DNA from: Protopterus annectens | Taxonomy: Eukaryota > Chordata > Ceratodontiformes > Protopteridae | Assembly: GCF_019279795.1 (NCBI RefSeq) | Contig: NC_056739.1 | Span: forward strand, 18,774,910-18,838,909 | Length of the DNA stretch: 64,000 nt | Reading direction: 5' to 3' | In this document: in pieces, positions 42,334 through 53,601 of the stretch | How the letters are laid out: every line of letters starts with the position of its first letter | How positions within the stretch are numbered: the stretch's first letter is position 1 | Made by a program: the position numbers and the translations under genes | The notes under the pieces: model-generated | What the model was told of the DNA's origin: nothing | What the model saw: the letters and a program-made list of their open reading frames with translations, nothing else | Databases searched by the model: none

Positions 42334-43732
42334 TTGCCTTGGACTGACCTGCCCAGGAAATGCCCCACCCCCACCCCATCTGGGAGGCGTCCGTAGTCAA
42401 AGTGGCCATAGGAGGAGGTGGAACGAAGGGTCGACCCTGATCCAGATTGGAGGGCACCAGCCACCAGCGAAGGTCCCGTTTGCAGGTTTCCGTGATCCAT
42501 ATGAGGTGACAGAGGGAGATCCTGAAAGGACCACTGTGTCGAGAGAAGCCACTGGAGAATTCTCATATGCAACCTTGCTAGGGGGAGTAGAAGAACAGTG
42601 GCCGACATAGATCCCAATAGCTGCAGGATCATTCTGGCTGGAGCTTTGGATCTGAGAAGCAAGGCTCGAACTTGAGCCTGTATGGTTTGTATCCTTTCTG
42701 TAGGAAGATAGACCCGCATTCGGTTTGAGTCTATCTCTACTCCGATGAATCTTATGCATTGAGATGGCAGCAACACAGACTTTGGCCAATTGAAGGTGAT
42801 TCCAAGGAAGTGCCCAGTGATATTGTGGCTTGTAGGTTCTGCAATAGTAGACGCCTGGAGGTGGCAGTTAGGAGCCAGTCGTCCAGATACGGAAACACCT
42901 GGAATCCTAGACTCCTCAGGTGAGCAGTCACGACCGCCAAACATTTGGTGAACACCCTGAGGGCTGTGGTGAGACCAAAGGGCAGCGCGCGGAACTGAAA
43001 ATGACTGTCTCCTAGGCTGAAGCGCAAATGTCTCCTGGACGCCTGATCTACCATGATGTGGTAATAGGCGTCCTTGAGATCTATGGAGCACATCCAAACA
43101 CCTTTCTCCAGCAGTGGGAGAATGGATTGTAAGGTGACCATTCAGAACTTGGACTTTTTGACTGAACGATTTAGAATGCTGAGATCCAAAATGGGCCTCA
43201 AGTCCCCGGTCTTTTTTGGCACCAAAAAGAATCTTGAGTAAGTCCCTAACCCGATCTGGTCTGCGGGGACCGGTTGGATGACTCCTTTTTGAAGCAACTT
43301 TGAGACTTCTAAGGCTGCAATTTCCCGTTGACTGGGTGGCGGGTCTGGGATTTTCTTGGACGGAGGTAGGGAGTGAGAAAAGGGGATGGCGTAACCTCCG
43401 GCGATAATTCGAAGCACCCATCGGTCCTGAGTGATACCTTCCCAGGCTTTTAGGTGCCTCGAAAAACGACCCCCGACTGGCTCCGGAGCTGCACAGTCGG
43501 GCAATCCCTCAGGGATTGTGAAAGGCTGAAGAGCCACAAAAGGACTCGCGGTCTCCAGTGTTGCGGGGGCCTCTGCCGCCTCTGGGACAGCGTCTTCCAG
43601 AAAAATTTCCCCCTCCTCTGCCTCTAGAAGGGGGATCGTCCTGCTGTGAGGGATAAGACTTCTGGGATCTACGGAACCACATTTTCCCTCCTCTTTAGCC
43701 TTGGGATAAGGCCGAAGGGAGTGGAAAATCAT
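41607..43732 (-). pseudogene. RT / RNase H / Dam-like region of copy H
   Basis: The true RT is in 43142-43732 (LEAVGG-equivalent APEPVGGRFSRHLKAW, GVIQPVPADQIG, FLVPKKTGDLRP) and 42752-43141 (SIDLKDAYYHIMV, LPFGLTTALRVFTK, YLDDWLLTA). The long 604-residue frame 41607-43421 starts in the alternate register over RT and falls into the true register for RNase H (LEMRAVLLSLQAL, HSDNMSVVWYLNKQG, VIADRLSR) and the Dam-like part (CCDLFATPLNVKC, LLYTFPPVPLLP). The break after YLDDW is at the same site as in X and L. Confidence 0.87.
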
Positions 43733-45816
43733 GCCCTGGCAGTCAAAGTCTTACCTTCTTGCTCTTGGCGGGTCAATGTGTCCTTTACCTTGGGTCCAAA
43801 CAAAGAGGACCCATCAAAGGAGCGTCGGCAAAGAAGACTTAAAGGCTTCCAAAATGACACAGGCGGAGCCAGGCTTGCCTCCGAGAGCAATACCCATACC
43901 GCTCTACCGCCCCGGCCGCATATGAAATGAGCCTCATGGACGAGTTTGATATCGATGACAGCGTAGCCAACTGAGAGCCAACCGTCTGGGCCAGCTGCTC
44001 AGGTAGGTTACCCAAGAGGGTATCTGAAAGCTCCTTGATCAGATCACTCTGAAACCTGGTGAAGTGCGTTAAATAGTTCAGGGACCTTAAGGTAAAGGCC
44101 GCTGAACTGAGGGTGCGCTCCTGCCGATCCATGCTCCTAGACTCCTTATTAGGAGGATGGACGGACGTCGAAGCCTCTGCTACATCTTGTTGGGTAGCAG
44201 ATGCCACCACCAAGGCATCTACAGCCACACCTTTTGTCAAAAACTCCTTCTCTGGGGGTGCTGATAGGAACTTATTTGGGCAAGCAGGCACCAGTTCCAC
44301 AGAGTCTGGATGTTCCCACGCCCTTCGACAGATCAAATCTAGGAACTCGTCGAAGGGCGGAGACACCCAGGAGGCGGAGGGCTGAGCCACGAAGGCCTTA
44401 AGGAACACCGACTCGTCAGCAGAAGGGGGTTTGGAATGCCAGCCGCCTTGTTGTTTGAGGGCTTCCAGGATGTCTGCAAAGGAGACATCATCTGAGGAAG
44501 ACTTAGGGGACCCCTCTGCATCATCAAGATCAGTGTCTGATGTGAGAGACTCATCGGGGGAGTCAACGTGCTTCCTCTTGCACGATCTTTTCCTTGGGGG
44601 TTCTTCTGAAGAAGCTTCAGAGGGACCTCCAGGAGGGGGGGAACCCCCAGTGGGGGTGACCTCAGGCCCCGGGGCTCCGCTGTCTAAGGACAGGGGGACT
44701 GCCAAAGACCCAGTCTCCGTATGTAGGGAAGGTGCTGGTGAGACCGTGGAGGTAGCCAAAGAAGATTTGGCTAATGCACTCCTCATGGCCCTGAAGGCCG
44801 GACCACCAGAATCCTGGGAAGGTCCAACCCCCGTGGCCACAACAGTAGACGGTACCCCCGCAGCCGATGCACCGAGAGGAAGGCTTGGAACCGAAAACAT
44901 CAGTCCCGAAGCGTCCCCCCCGGGGCCGACAGAGGAGGTCCGTGTACCGAACTCCGACTCGAGAGCCGGGGTTGGAGTAAGGGTCGGGGCCGACCCGAAA
45001 ACCTCCATCGGCTCCACCAGCACCGCTCCAACGGTGCCGAGGCTGTTGGAGGAGGAACCAGAACTACAGGGTGGGCCATCGGCTCCGAAGCCGAATGGGC
45101 TGGAGCCGAAACTAATTTTTGGAACACAGGAGACTGAAATAGTCTTAGGAGCACCCGGTCGATGTCCGAATCAGACATCTTGGAAGATCTAGATGAAACC
45201 GATCGGGTCCGAACCGACTTCTCCATCGGCTCCAAAGGACTGGGGGACTGGCTCCGAATGGACTCAACCAATATCGGTGCCGAGGGAGATCCCAAAACAA
45301 TTTCCCTCGGTGCCGAGGAGGGCTTCGGCGCCGAAGGGGAAGAGTCTGAGCCGGCAACCCTCATCGGCTCCAAAATCAGTGGAGCTGATGAAGGTGACCC
45401 GCCTCTTGAAGTCCCAGTCATCGGCTCCGAAACCAGAGGAGTCGAGACTGGGGGCATCGAGGCAGACCGTTCTGCCCTCGGCTCCGAAGTCCATGGAGCC
45501 GATGGAGAAGCCTGCCTGGATTTCTTAGTAGTCGGTTCCGACGGGCTGGTCGGAGCCGACACTTTCTTTTTCTTAGTTGGAGAGGATGAGGAAGATAAGG
45601 CCTCCTCGAAGGAGGGTTTAATCAGCCCTTTCAAGATTAATTTATTCTTCCTCTCTTGGAGGACCCTAGAGGAAAAGCATGACACACGCTGCAGGACTCC
45701 TGTAGGTGCTTGGCGCCTAAACAGTATACGCACGAGGAGTGATCATCAGTTATAGACATTTTATAACTACACCTCGTGCACTTCTTGAACCCTGAGGGTC
45801 TATGTTCTTTAGACAT
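43700..45816 (-). pseudogene. gag-like ORF1 of copy H
   Basis: Start at 45816 (MSKEHRPSGFKKC, reading outside the longest frame). The Cys/His motif is CTRCSYKMSITDDH, CVYCLGAKHLQESC. A shift near 45685 leads to 44900-45733 with the SEP/SAP-rich region, then 43839-45023 with DDAEGSPKSSSDD, RSLNYLTHFTRFQSDL and MRLISYAAG. The C-terminal part 43730-43930 has lost many bases, including the DRYGKR box (reduced to DRQERT), compared with X. Confidence 0.85.
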
Positions 45817-45899
45817 AATGTCTCTAAAACAGTCACTATAACAGTGGTAAAGATCACTATGTAGTCAGAAAAAAACAGGGATTTTAAACAACAATAAAA

Positions 45900-45922
45900 G
45901 TTTTTTTTTTTTTTTTTTTTTT
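45900..45922. repeat. T homopolymer in the leader of copy H
   Basis: A run of 22-23 T between the gag start and the right repeat of H. Confidence 0.9.
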
Positions 45923-46249
45923 AACTATAAGTCAAAATTACCAGTACAATACAATTATCACAAACAGCAAAAAGGAGGGCCAAGAACCCTCTAACTCAAA
46001 CAGGTACTTGACCTCCTTAAAAAAATAGAAACTGCTAATGAATAGGGGAAGGCCCCTCTAACTTAAACGGGAAACCTTTCCCTAAACAAACACACAAATT
46101 TACCACAAAATTATATCAAAAAACACTCGTACAACAACAATAGCTGTTAAAACAGCTTTTGGGTAAGAATAGAGAATTTCCTGACAGGAAAACTTTAGAA
46201 AAAAACAGCACTTAGCTCAGCCAAGTTTGAGACCACGTCCTAGCTTGTA

Positions 46250-46413
46250 AGCGGCAAACGAGATCTGGGGGATTAGTGGTGGTGCATCCTGGGATAGAGA
46301 ATAGCTCAGCCAATAAGAGGCTTCGCTCTACAGCATAGCGTGCCGAGTCGGAGCCGAGGGTCGGCTCCGAGCCCATCAGTACAGAATGTAGGCGAGATAG
46401 GATCACATAACAT
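46250..46413 (-). repeat. Right (5-prime) terminal repeat of copy H
   Basis: From agcggcaaacgagatctggg to cacataacat, with cggagccga-ggg-tcggctccg near 46348-46370. Confidence 0.92.
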
Positions 46414-48331
46414 CCAAGCTATCAGCTTGAGAGTTTGTATGCAGGGGTGGGGAGTAACTGACTGATGTGTCAGGAGGTCTGGAATTGGGTCCAAAATCCA
46501 AGGCTCCTCTTGCAGGTGATGCCAAAGGAACGGAAACCATATCTGATGAGGCCAGTAAGGGCCTTAAGGATCAATTTGCAACCCAACAATTTTGCTTTCT
46601 GAAGTACTTTGGGAATTAGAGGAAATGGGGGGGGGGAGGCATAAAGCAGTCCCAGGGGCCAATCATGAACAAATGCATCCCAGGGTGACTGTCCTGGTGG
46701 TGGGATTAGGGCAAAGTAGCTGCTACATTTGTTGTTTAGGGGAGTGGCAAAGAGACTGCAGCATGGCTAGCCCCATCTTCGAAAAATCAGATCCGCAATT
46801 TCCTGTTTCAGGGACCACTCGTGAGGCATAAGTATTGCCCTGCTGAGCTTGTCCGCTATCATGTTGGATTTCCTTGGGATGTGCGTCACAATGAGAAAAC
46901 GTTGGGAAGACATTACCCACTGCCATATTTGTAGAGCCTGGCAACACAAGGGGTAAGACCTTGTTCCACCCTGTTTGCTGATATACCACACAACTGACAT
47001 ACTGTCCATCTGTATTGCTATAGTCCCTGAAGGAAGAATGTCTTGAAGTGCTTGCAACGCCAAGAGCACTGCCCTCATCTCCAGGACATTGATGTGCAAA
47101 TGCTACTCGTGTGGTTGCCAAGTCCCTTGAACAGTCTGTCCTAAATAATGCCCCCTCCCCAATCTGGGAAGTGTCCGTGGTCACTGTGGCTACCGGCTGG
47201 GGGGTCAGGAAGGGTGTGCCTAGGTTGACCTTGGGGGAGTAGAGCCACCACTAAAGACCCTCCTGCAGGACACTGTTACTGAAATCAGGTGTGACATTCG
47301 TAGATCCTGAAATGACCATTGAATGAAAAAGAGCCACTGCAGAATTCTCATATGGAAGCACGCCATAGGGACCAAAGTAATTGCTGCTGCCATAGAATCC
47401 AAGACTTTCAGTATGTACCGTGGCTGAATTTTTTTTCTTGTCATAAGTACTGAGACTTGTTGCTGAATGGTAGAGACCCTTCCTTGAGGAAGCCTCGCTA
47501 TCATGTCTCTTGTATTTAATTCTGCCCCTAAAAATGTAATACACTGACAAGGCAGATTTTTCGTAATTTATGGCAATGTCTAGTTGTGCACAAGTGTGAA
47601 TTGTGTGGTCCCGTTCTTTTATCAGGTGATGCTCAGTGGTGGCAGTAAGGAGCTAGTCATCTCGATATGGAAACACCTGGAATCCTAGACACCTCAGGTG
47701 AGCCATAACTACTGCCATACATTTGCTGAACACCCTGGGGGCTGTGGTGAGACCCAAGGGCAGAATTCTGAACTGATAATGACTGGCTCCCAGCCGGATG
47801 CGTAGATATCTCCTGGATCACCTGCCCATTTTTATATGATAGTACACATCCTTGAGCTCGATAGAGCACATCCAATTGTCCTGACCCAAAAAGGGGAGAA
47901 TGGACTGCAGTGTCACCATCCAGAACTTCGCTTTCCTGACTGATTTGATTTAAAGAACCTTGAGTAAGTTCCAGATTTGATTTGGTCTACGGGGACTTCC
48001 TGGATGGCTCTTTTTTGTAGCAACCTTCGTACTTCTAGGTTTGTCTGATCCCTAAGACTAGGTGGAACATCTGGGCTTGATCATTGTGCTCTTTTGGGGG
48101 GGTGTTCGGGAGAAGGGAATTTTGTAACCCCTGGATATTATGGACCGTACCCATGCATCTTCTGTTATCATCTGCCAGGGTTTTGGGTACAGTGATAATC
48201 TGCCCCCCGACTGCCTCCAGAGGTGGACAGCCGGACATTCCATCAGGGGTACTGGAAGGGCCTAGCAGAGAAAGTATCCCTGTCACCCTGCTTTGGACTC
48301 CCCCCCCCCCCCCCCGCCGCGAGACCAGCAT
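46414..48331 (-). pseudogene. RT / RNase H / Dam-like region and YR start of copy J
   Basis: Decayed but ordered. The piece next to H still reads LDPIPDLLTHQS, the end of the RT frame. RNase H is open at 46767-47099 (LEMRAVLLALQAL, QMDSMSVVWYISKQGG, IADKLSR). RT lies in short frames: KSLGV/LDSMAAAITL near 47400, DVLYRAQGCVLSYKNGQ (alternate register) at 47657-47875, and VPPDQ-type N-terminal codons near 48010-48330. The Dam-like region near 46580-46700 is heavily changed. It joins 27734 across EG and H. Confidence 0.82.
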
Positions 48332-50660
48332 CTCCTATTATTTCCCCCTCTGCCCCTGAGGGAATTTTCTCCACATGTGTCAGGTAAAGCTCCCTGAGAT
48401 TTCCAGAACCACATCCTACCACTCTTCTGACCTTTGAGGTAAGGTCTCGAGATAGTGGAAAAATGTACTCCCACAGCAGAGAGTGTCTTGCCATCTCATT
48501 CATACCTGGTAAAGAGTCTCTTTTACTTGAGGCCCGAACAAAGAAGAGCCATCAAAGCGGGTGTTTGTAAAGGAGGACTTGAAGGGCTCATAGAAATTGA
48601 CAAAGGCACATCCAGAAGTGTCTCTGCAGAGCAACTCCTGTGCCTGCAACTCTACTTGCTCCATCTGCTGTGTAAGAAATCAGGCGCATGGAGGAGTTAA
48701 CGATTCAGGTCAAGGTCGCAAGCTGGTTAGCCGTCTTGTTCACTGCTCCTTCAGTTGTAGGATCCTGAACAGCATCTCCCAACTCCTTGAGGAGATCCAT
48801 CTGAAGTCTTGTAAAGCGTGATAAGTAGTTCAGCAACCTGAGTGTAAAGGCCGCTGACAAAAACGTATGCTTTCCATACCTGTCCATCGTCCGGGAATCC
48901 GTGTTAGGTGGATGGACAGAAGAGGAAGTTTCTGCTAGTTTCTTCTTGGTGGCTGCTGCCACCACCATAGCATCACCAGGCACTCCTTTTGAAAGAAATG
49001 GTTTGTCTTCAGGGACAGTTATAAATTTATTGGCCCTCCACGGAACTGGTTCCATGCTTTCTGGAGAGCTCCACACCTTTCGACTCACTACAGCTAAAAG
49101 TGGGTCAAAAGGCAGAGACACCCAAAAGGTGAAGGGTCGGGAACCAAAAGTGTCCAGGTACACAAACATCCTCAGAAGGGGCAAGGGACTTCCAGTTACA
49201 CCTCTGTCTAAGGATTTCCAGGATGTCTGAAAAAGAGACATCCTCAGAGAGGGACCGTGGGGACCCTTCTGACTCCTCCAAGTCGACTCCTCCAAGTCTG
49301 TGTCTGAGGTGACTGACTCAGGGGAGTCCAAATGCGTCCTCTTGCATTTTTCTTCCAAGGGACTTCCTCTGAGCCATGCTCAGGGGAGGTTTCAGAAGAG
49401 GTGGGGTCACCCAATGGGGCATCCTGGAGCATAGGTTCCCTACTCTTGGGGTGGAGGGGAGTTTCCACGGGAGACACAAGCAAAGAAGCGGAAGGAGCCA
49501 ATGGAGCCGAGTGGGGGAGCGGTCTCAGCAGACAGCACACTCATCACCTCGAAGGCACCGCTGTCGCAAATGGAGGGAGACTCAAGCTCTGAAGAACCTG
49601 GAGACCTCTTCCAAACCAAGAGTGATGACTGCTAGGCTGATGTAGGAGCCGAGCTCACCTTACCGAAGCACCAAGAGGGAGAGGGGATCAGATAAGGGTC
49701 TGATGCCACTCCCCACTTGGAGCCGACGAGAGAACATTGGCCGCCAGATCCTTTGACAGACTGAGGTATTGAGGAGATCGGAGTAGTGGTCGGAACTGAT
49801 AAACCTAGGGTTCCATCACAACAACTTCCATGCACTTCGGCTCCAAACTGGATGCAGTCTGAGGAAGAATTGATGAAAAAACTGGTTGGGCAGATGGCAT
49901 CACTTCCTTCTGGGCTGGGCTCGACAACAATTTAGCAAATACCGGTGTCTTGAGCAGCTTCTTCACCATCCTTCTCCACGTCATCATCTAAAAGGCTCCT
50001 GGATGAATTGTAACAACTAAAGAAACGAGGAGGTATGAGTGTTTTTTAGTTACAAATAAAGAAGTGTTCTCTCTGGATCTTCATTTGTCTTTGTGGGACC
50101 TAGAGACCAAGCACAGCAAACGGAGATGGTGTAGGCTCCTGGATGACCAAGAGGAGTGTGCAAAAGACCGGTGACTACCTGCCACAGATTGTAAAATAGG
50201 AGACTGTGGAACACATCTCACAGGCTCCACGGAGGGGGACCTTGATCTTTTATGAGTCCAGGATGGCTCCGAGACTACTGGAGCTGCCAGAGAGAGAGTC
50301 TTATCGGAGCCAAATGTCTGCTCCGAAGACTAGGAAGACTTGTCTTTAGATTTGGTTGGCACAGGGGATGGAGCCAGTGACGATGCAGGTTTATCATCCT
50401 GTTTTTTTGCAGGCTGAGTTTCTCCAGACACAGCTCCAGACACAGCTTCAAAAGGGGTTTTCAATAAACCTCGTAGAATAAACTTGTTCCATCTCTCCTG
50501 CAGGACTCGTGCACTAAAGCCATGACAAATGGAACACAAGTACTGCAGGTGAACAGCCCCTAAACAGTACACGCAAACTCATGTGCCCATCCGTAAGGGA
50601 CATTTTTTGGCAACATGAATCGCATTTTTTAAAACCTGTTGCTTTTGGATTCTTGGACAT
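48250..50660 (-). pseudogene. gag-like ORF1 of copy J
   Basis: Start at 50660 (MSKNPKATGFKKC). CDSCCQKMSLTDGH is visible, then a shift, and YCLGAVHLQYLCSICHGF at 50330-50572. The Ser/Pro middle is broken into short pieces; 48705-49540 retains RTHLDSPESVTSDTDLEES, DRYGKHTFLSAAFTLRLLNYLSRFTRLQMDLLKE. The Arg/Gly tail is near 48283-48474. A segment near 50000-50100 has no counterpart in the other copies and may be a small insertion. Confidence 0.82.
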
Positions 50661-51118
50661 GGTGAAGTACCTGAAACAGCAAGAAAGGTAACACACATAT
50701 TAGTAAAAATTTACAGTAATACACCTAACTGAAAAAAAAAATTTTTTTTTTTTAAATAAGAGAAGGAAAGAGGAGGTAGCCTCTAAGTTAAACGGCTACT
50801 TCCCCTAAGGAAAGAAGAGCCTCCAACTAAAATGAATTTTCCTGAAAGTAGAAGGGAGGAACAGAAAAGGGGAAAGCCCTATAACTTAATCGGGCTGCCA
50901 ACAGGGATCACAATGGCAAGGTAGGCCAGGCCCCAAGAAACGACGGCCACAACAACAATAAGAAACAGCCAAAAGGTTTAGAGGCGGTAGTAGGATATAA
51001 GAAAAGTTAGACTAACACTACCAGTATACGGAAAACTATCAGAAAGCTATCACAATAATCAAACTTTTTCACAAGAAAAAACTACTTAGCCTGAGCCAGC
51101 AGAAGACAATCTTGATGC

Positions 51119-51286
51119 TGCAAGCGGCAAATGAGATCTGGGTAGCTTCCGCTAGGCATGTTGGGATAGGGGTTAGCCTTAAGCCAGTAAAGACTTTTTG
51201 AGCTATAGTATGTGGCCAAGTAGGAGCCAAGTTCGGCTCCAAATCCAAACAGCAAGAAGGAAGGCGAGATAGGGACAGCATAACAT
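51119..51286 (-). repeat. Right (5-prime) terminal repeat of copy J
   Basis: aagcggcaaatgagatctgg to acagcataacat. CG changed to TG in the box (aaatgag for aaacgag) and in the hairpin (ggagccaagttcggctcc), as expected of an old methylated copy. Confidence 0.88.
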
Positions 51287-52009
51287 CAAGCATTAAACAC
51301 AAACATTTATATAAATGTCCATTTATCCCCTAGAAATATACTTCCTAACCATCTAAAAATATTAAAAAGAGAAAAGGTAAACATAAAATAAACCCTATGA
51401 CACTAAAAGACAGTCAACTTCAAAAGCAATTCCTAGACAGATAATAGCAATTGAGGAACACCTACTGTCATGCATGAAAACCAGACGCCTTGAAGTGAAA
51501 TACCACTATTTTTACAAAAAAAAAAAAAAAAATACTTAAAACGTTAAAATATATTTAAAAAATATTTATATGTATGGAAGTGATCCCCAAAATGGGTCTT
51601 ATCTATCTTGACAGGAATGTTTGGCGGACTGCTGCTCCACACAAGTCTCAGAGATGAATCTCTCAAGACTGCAAGAAGGTACTGAAGATTTTTAGTCACT
51701 CAGATCACTTTGTTAGTTCCCTCTAAAAGAGATTAGCCTACAGGCAGTCTGAATGACAGTGCAGGAGGGGATTAGAACTTTGGAGAGCTGGCTGGGTGCA
51801 ATTATCCTTGGCTGAATACAATCCATAGGCTACTGCAGCAGTAAGAATGATAAACATCTTGACACCAACAGCAGAAATAGTTTTATGTTTCTGCTAACTT
51901 TTATTTAAAAGTCTTTATTAAAATCCTGTTATGGACAGTTACTGAGATGCCATACATTAATAGAAGAGAAACCAAAACATAGAAACTATTTTCATGGAGT
52001 TTACTTATG
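51287..52009. other. Intron-like DNA, nothing recognised
   Basis: AT-rich sequence without a supported frame or repeat, apart from A-runs near 51515 and short AT palindromic stretches near 51545-51575. Confidence 0.5.
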
Positions 52010-53345
52010 TTTTTTTTTTTTAATTCTCATTCACTCCTACTTTACATAAATTGCTCAATTATTGCCTTCCCTTAAACCTTACCTCCTCCTTCTGAACATT
52101 ATTCTGCTTGTTTTCTTCCCATAAATTCCATTTATTTCTCTGTAATTTGTTCCTTCCCTTTTCTAACTATCCTACCTCCAGTACTTTTACCTCATTTACA
52201 ATATTCAATACTTCAGTTGTAGTTGGTTTAGATTTTGATTTCCATTTTATAGTAATGACTTTATTGGAAGCCAATTTCATTAAACTTAGTAATACCTTAT
52301 TACATCTAGGCAATTCTGATCCCAAATCCTAGCTCAAAGGAATAATTTCTTTAGTTGCAACAATTTGCTCCTCCAGTATTTCTGGCAAAGTACTCTCTAC
52401 TGATTTTTTTTTTTAATTTGCCAGCTTGTCACATTCCCAAAAAACATGTTCCCAATTACTTTTCTGTTTCCCATCACATCTCCAGCATTTGCGATCAACC
52501 TGAAGAAAAAGTTCCTGAAGCCTGTTTGTGGTATAAAAAATACATATGCAAGCAAGCACTTACAAGCAAACATCCTAAACCTGCTGGGTTTTGTTGCATA
52601 CTTGAGAGCCCGACAAATATCATCCCGTTATTCTGTGTGAATTGCCTTTTTGTTCTCTTTTCTCAGTCTTTTTAACCTCCTTTGACTGATGCTTATCCTT
52701 ATCATGCATTATTTTATATGCCCTACTAATCATTCTTTATTTAACAGCTGCTGCTGTTTTAGACTCAACTAAAAACTTTATTAAAGCTAATCTTTCAGTC
52801 AGCACTTTCCTATCAGATTCTATTTCCCTATATTCTATCAATTTCTGCTAGGGAAGGCCATCTCTAACCTGCAGTCCAAACTTCTGCTTGGCCTAATCCC
52901 ACCTAACAACCTTTCTCTCTTTAGGTATTTGATCCCAATAGGTTTGTAGATTTCCTGGCTACTACTAGGTTAACTGCCCTTGATGGCCATTTTAAGCCGA
53001 CAATTTCTCTTGGTAAGAATTAAACGCTGTACCTCTTGTCTGTGAGGTAAATACCTTAACCATTATGCCAACCTCCAACCATATTTCCTTAGCTAATTTT
53101 CTCCAGTAAATTCCAACCCCCATTGCCTATTTTCTATACTCCTGCTTACAGCCATCCCCTATTGGTAAAATCTGCTTTCTCCATTCCCACGTTGACTGTT
53201 TTATAACCCTTTCTACAACTTTATAAATATAATATTCTGTATAGTTGTAGTTATTCTTAAGGACCACCATTCAGAATGTTACACTCACCTTATTTCTCAA
53301 ACTCCCTCCTTGTTTCATCATTATCCCTTTCCACTTTGAATTATA
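52010..53345 (-). pseudogene. L1-type LINE, ORF2 C-terminal remnant
   Basis: Minus-strand translation at about 52414-52490 reads KCWRCDGKQKSNWEHVFWEC, the Cys-rich motif close to the C-terminus of L1-clade ORF2. Upstream (52680-52830) SDRKVLTERLALIKFLVESK fits the preceding region in broken frames. A T-run at 52011-52022 is the complement of a poly(A) tail, so the 3-prime end is near 52010. The match appears to continue to about 53345 on the far side of a SINE. It is decayed, with no long frame. Confidence 0.65.
52960..53080 (-). mobile_element. tRNA-derived SINE inserted in the L1 remnant
   Basis: On the minus strand from about 53075 the sequence ggttggcataatggttaagg resembles a tRNA A-box region, and gaggtacagcgtttaattc, about 40 bases further, a B box (a decayed GGTTCGAATCC type). 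The following body (aaatggccatcaagggcagt) is non-coding. The boundaries are approximate and no target duplication was confirmed. It is not an intact tRNA gene, since the stems are disrupted. Confidence 0.55.
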
Positions 53346-53360
53346 ACCTTCTGCTTGATT

Positions 53361-53362
<2 letters not shown>

Positions 53363-53446
<84 letters not shown>
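53363..53446. repeat. Compound (CA)n(TA)n microsatellite
   Basis: About 18 CA units run directly into about 24 TA units. Confidence 0.96.
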
Positions 53447-53450
<4 letters not shown>

Positions 53451-53507
53451 CCACAAACAGGTGTCCGAAAGTCCAACAAGCCACTCCGTAGTAAGTCTGA
53501 ACGCTAG

Positions 53508-53600
53508 TTTTATTTTATACAAAAAAGAGTTTTCGCCACAGTAAAAAACGAAGCTGCATTTTTTACTGTGGCGAAAACGCTTTTTTGTATAAAATAAAAT
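53508..53600. repeat. Perfect-looking hairpin next to copy K
   Basis: Arms of ~42 bp (ttttattttatacaaaaaag ... gttttcgccacagtaaaaaa, and its complement ending ataaaataaaa) around a 9-base loop with only one or two mismatches. K begins two bases beyond the right arm. Not part of the DIRS structure of other copies. Confidence 0.85.
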
Positions 53601-53601
53601 G

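Larger units (their letters stand above)
40147..46413 (-). mobile_element. DIRS-type retrotransposon copy H, full length
   Basis: A 6.27-kb element of the cttttagttatg subfamily. The left end touches EG at 40146/40147, and the right end (gatcacataacat) meets J at 46414 (ccaagctatc). EG and H therefore sit as a head-to-tail pair in J. YR has lost its last residues and its RT and gag are shifted; the worst stretch is 43730-43930, where many bases are missing relative to X and L. Confidence 0.95.
19924..51286 (-). mobile_element. Old DIRS copy J, split by nested insertions
   Basis: J survives as 19924-20837, 27051-27734 and 46414-51286, together about 6.5 kb. The join is supported by content: the YR C-terminus stops at 20837 and resumes at 27051 at the equivalent codon region, and the piece ending 27734 continues at 46414 within the overlap of the RT-frame end and the YR frame. 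The outer ends match each other as terminal repeats (tatgttgtccctgtcttgcc near 20403 against aaggcgagatagggacagca near 51260). J is much more decayed than its insertions, with many CG sites changed to TG or CA, so it is the oldest layer. Confidence 0.88.

Noticed and set aside
41607..43421. The 604-codon frame as a single RT protein of H
   Set aside because: Its first ~270 residues are the alternate register over RT and lack YLDDW; only the RNase H and Dam-like part is the true frame.
53040..53080. Functional tRNA gene
   Set aside because: A- and B-box-like words are present but acceptor and anticodon stems do not pair; better explained as a SINE head.
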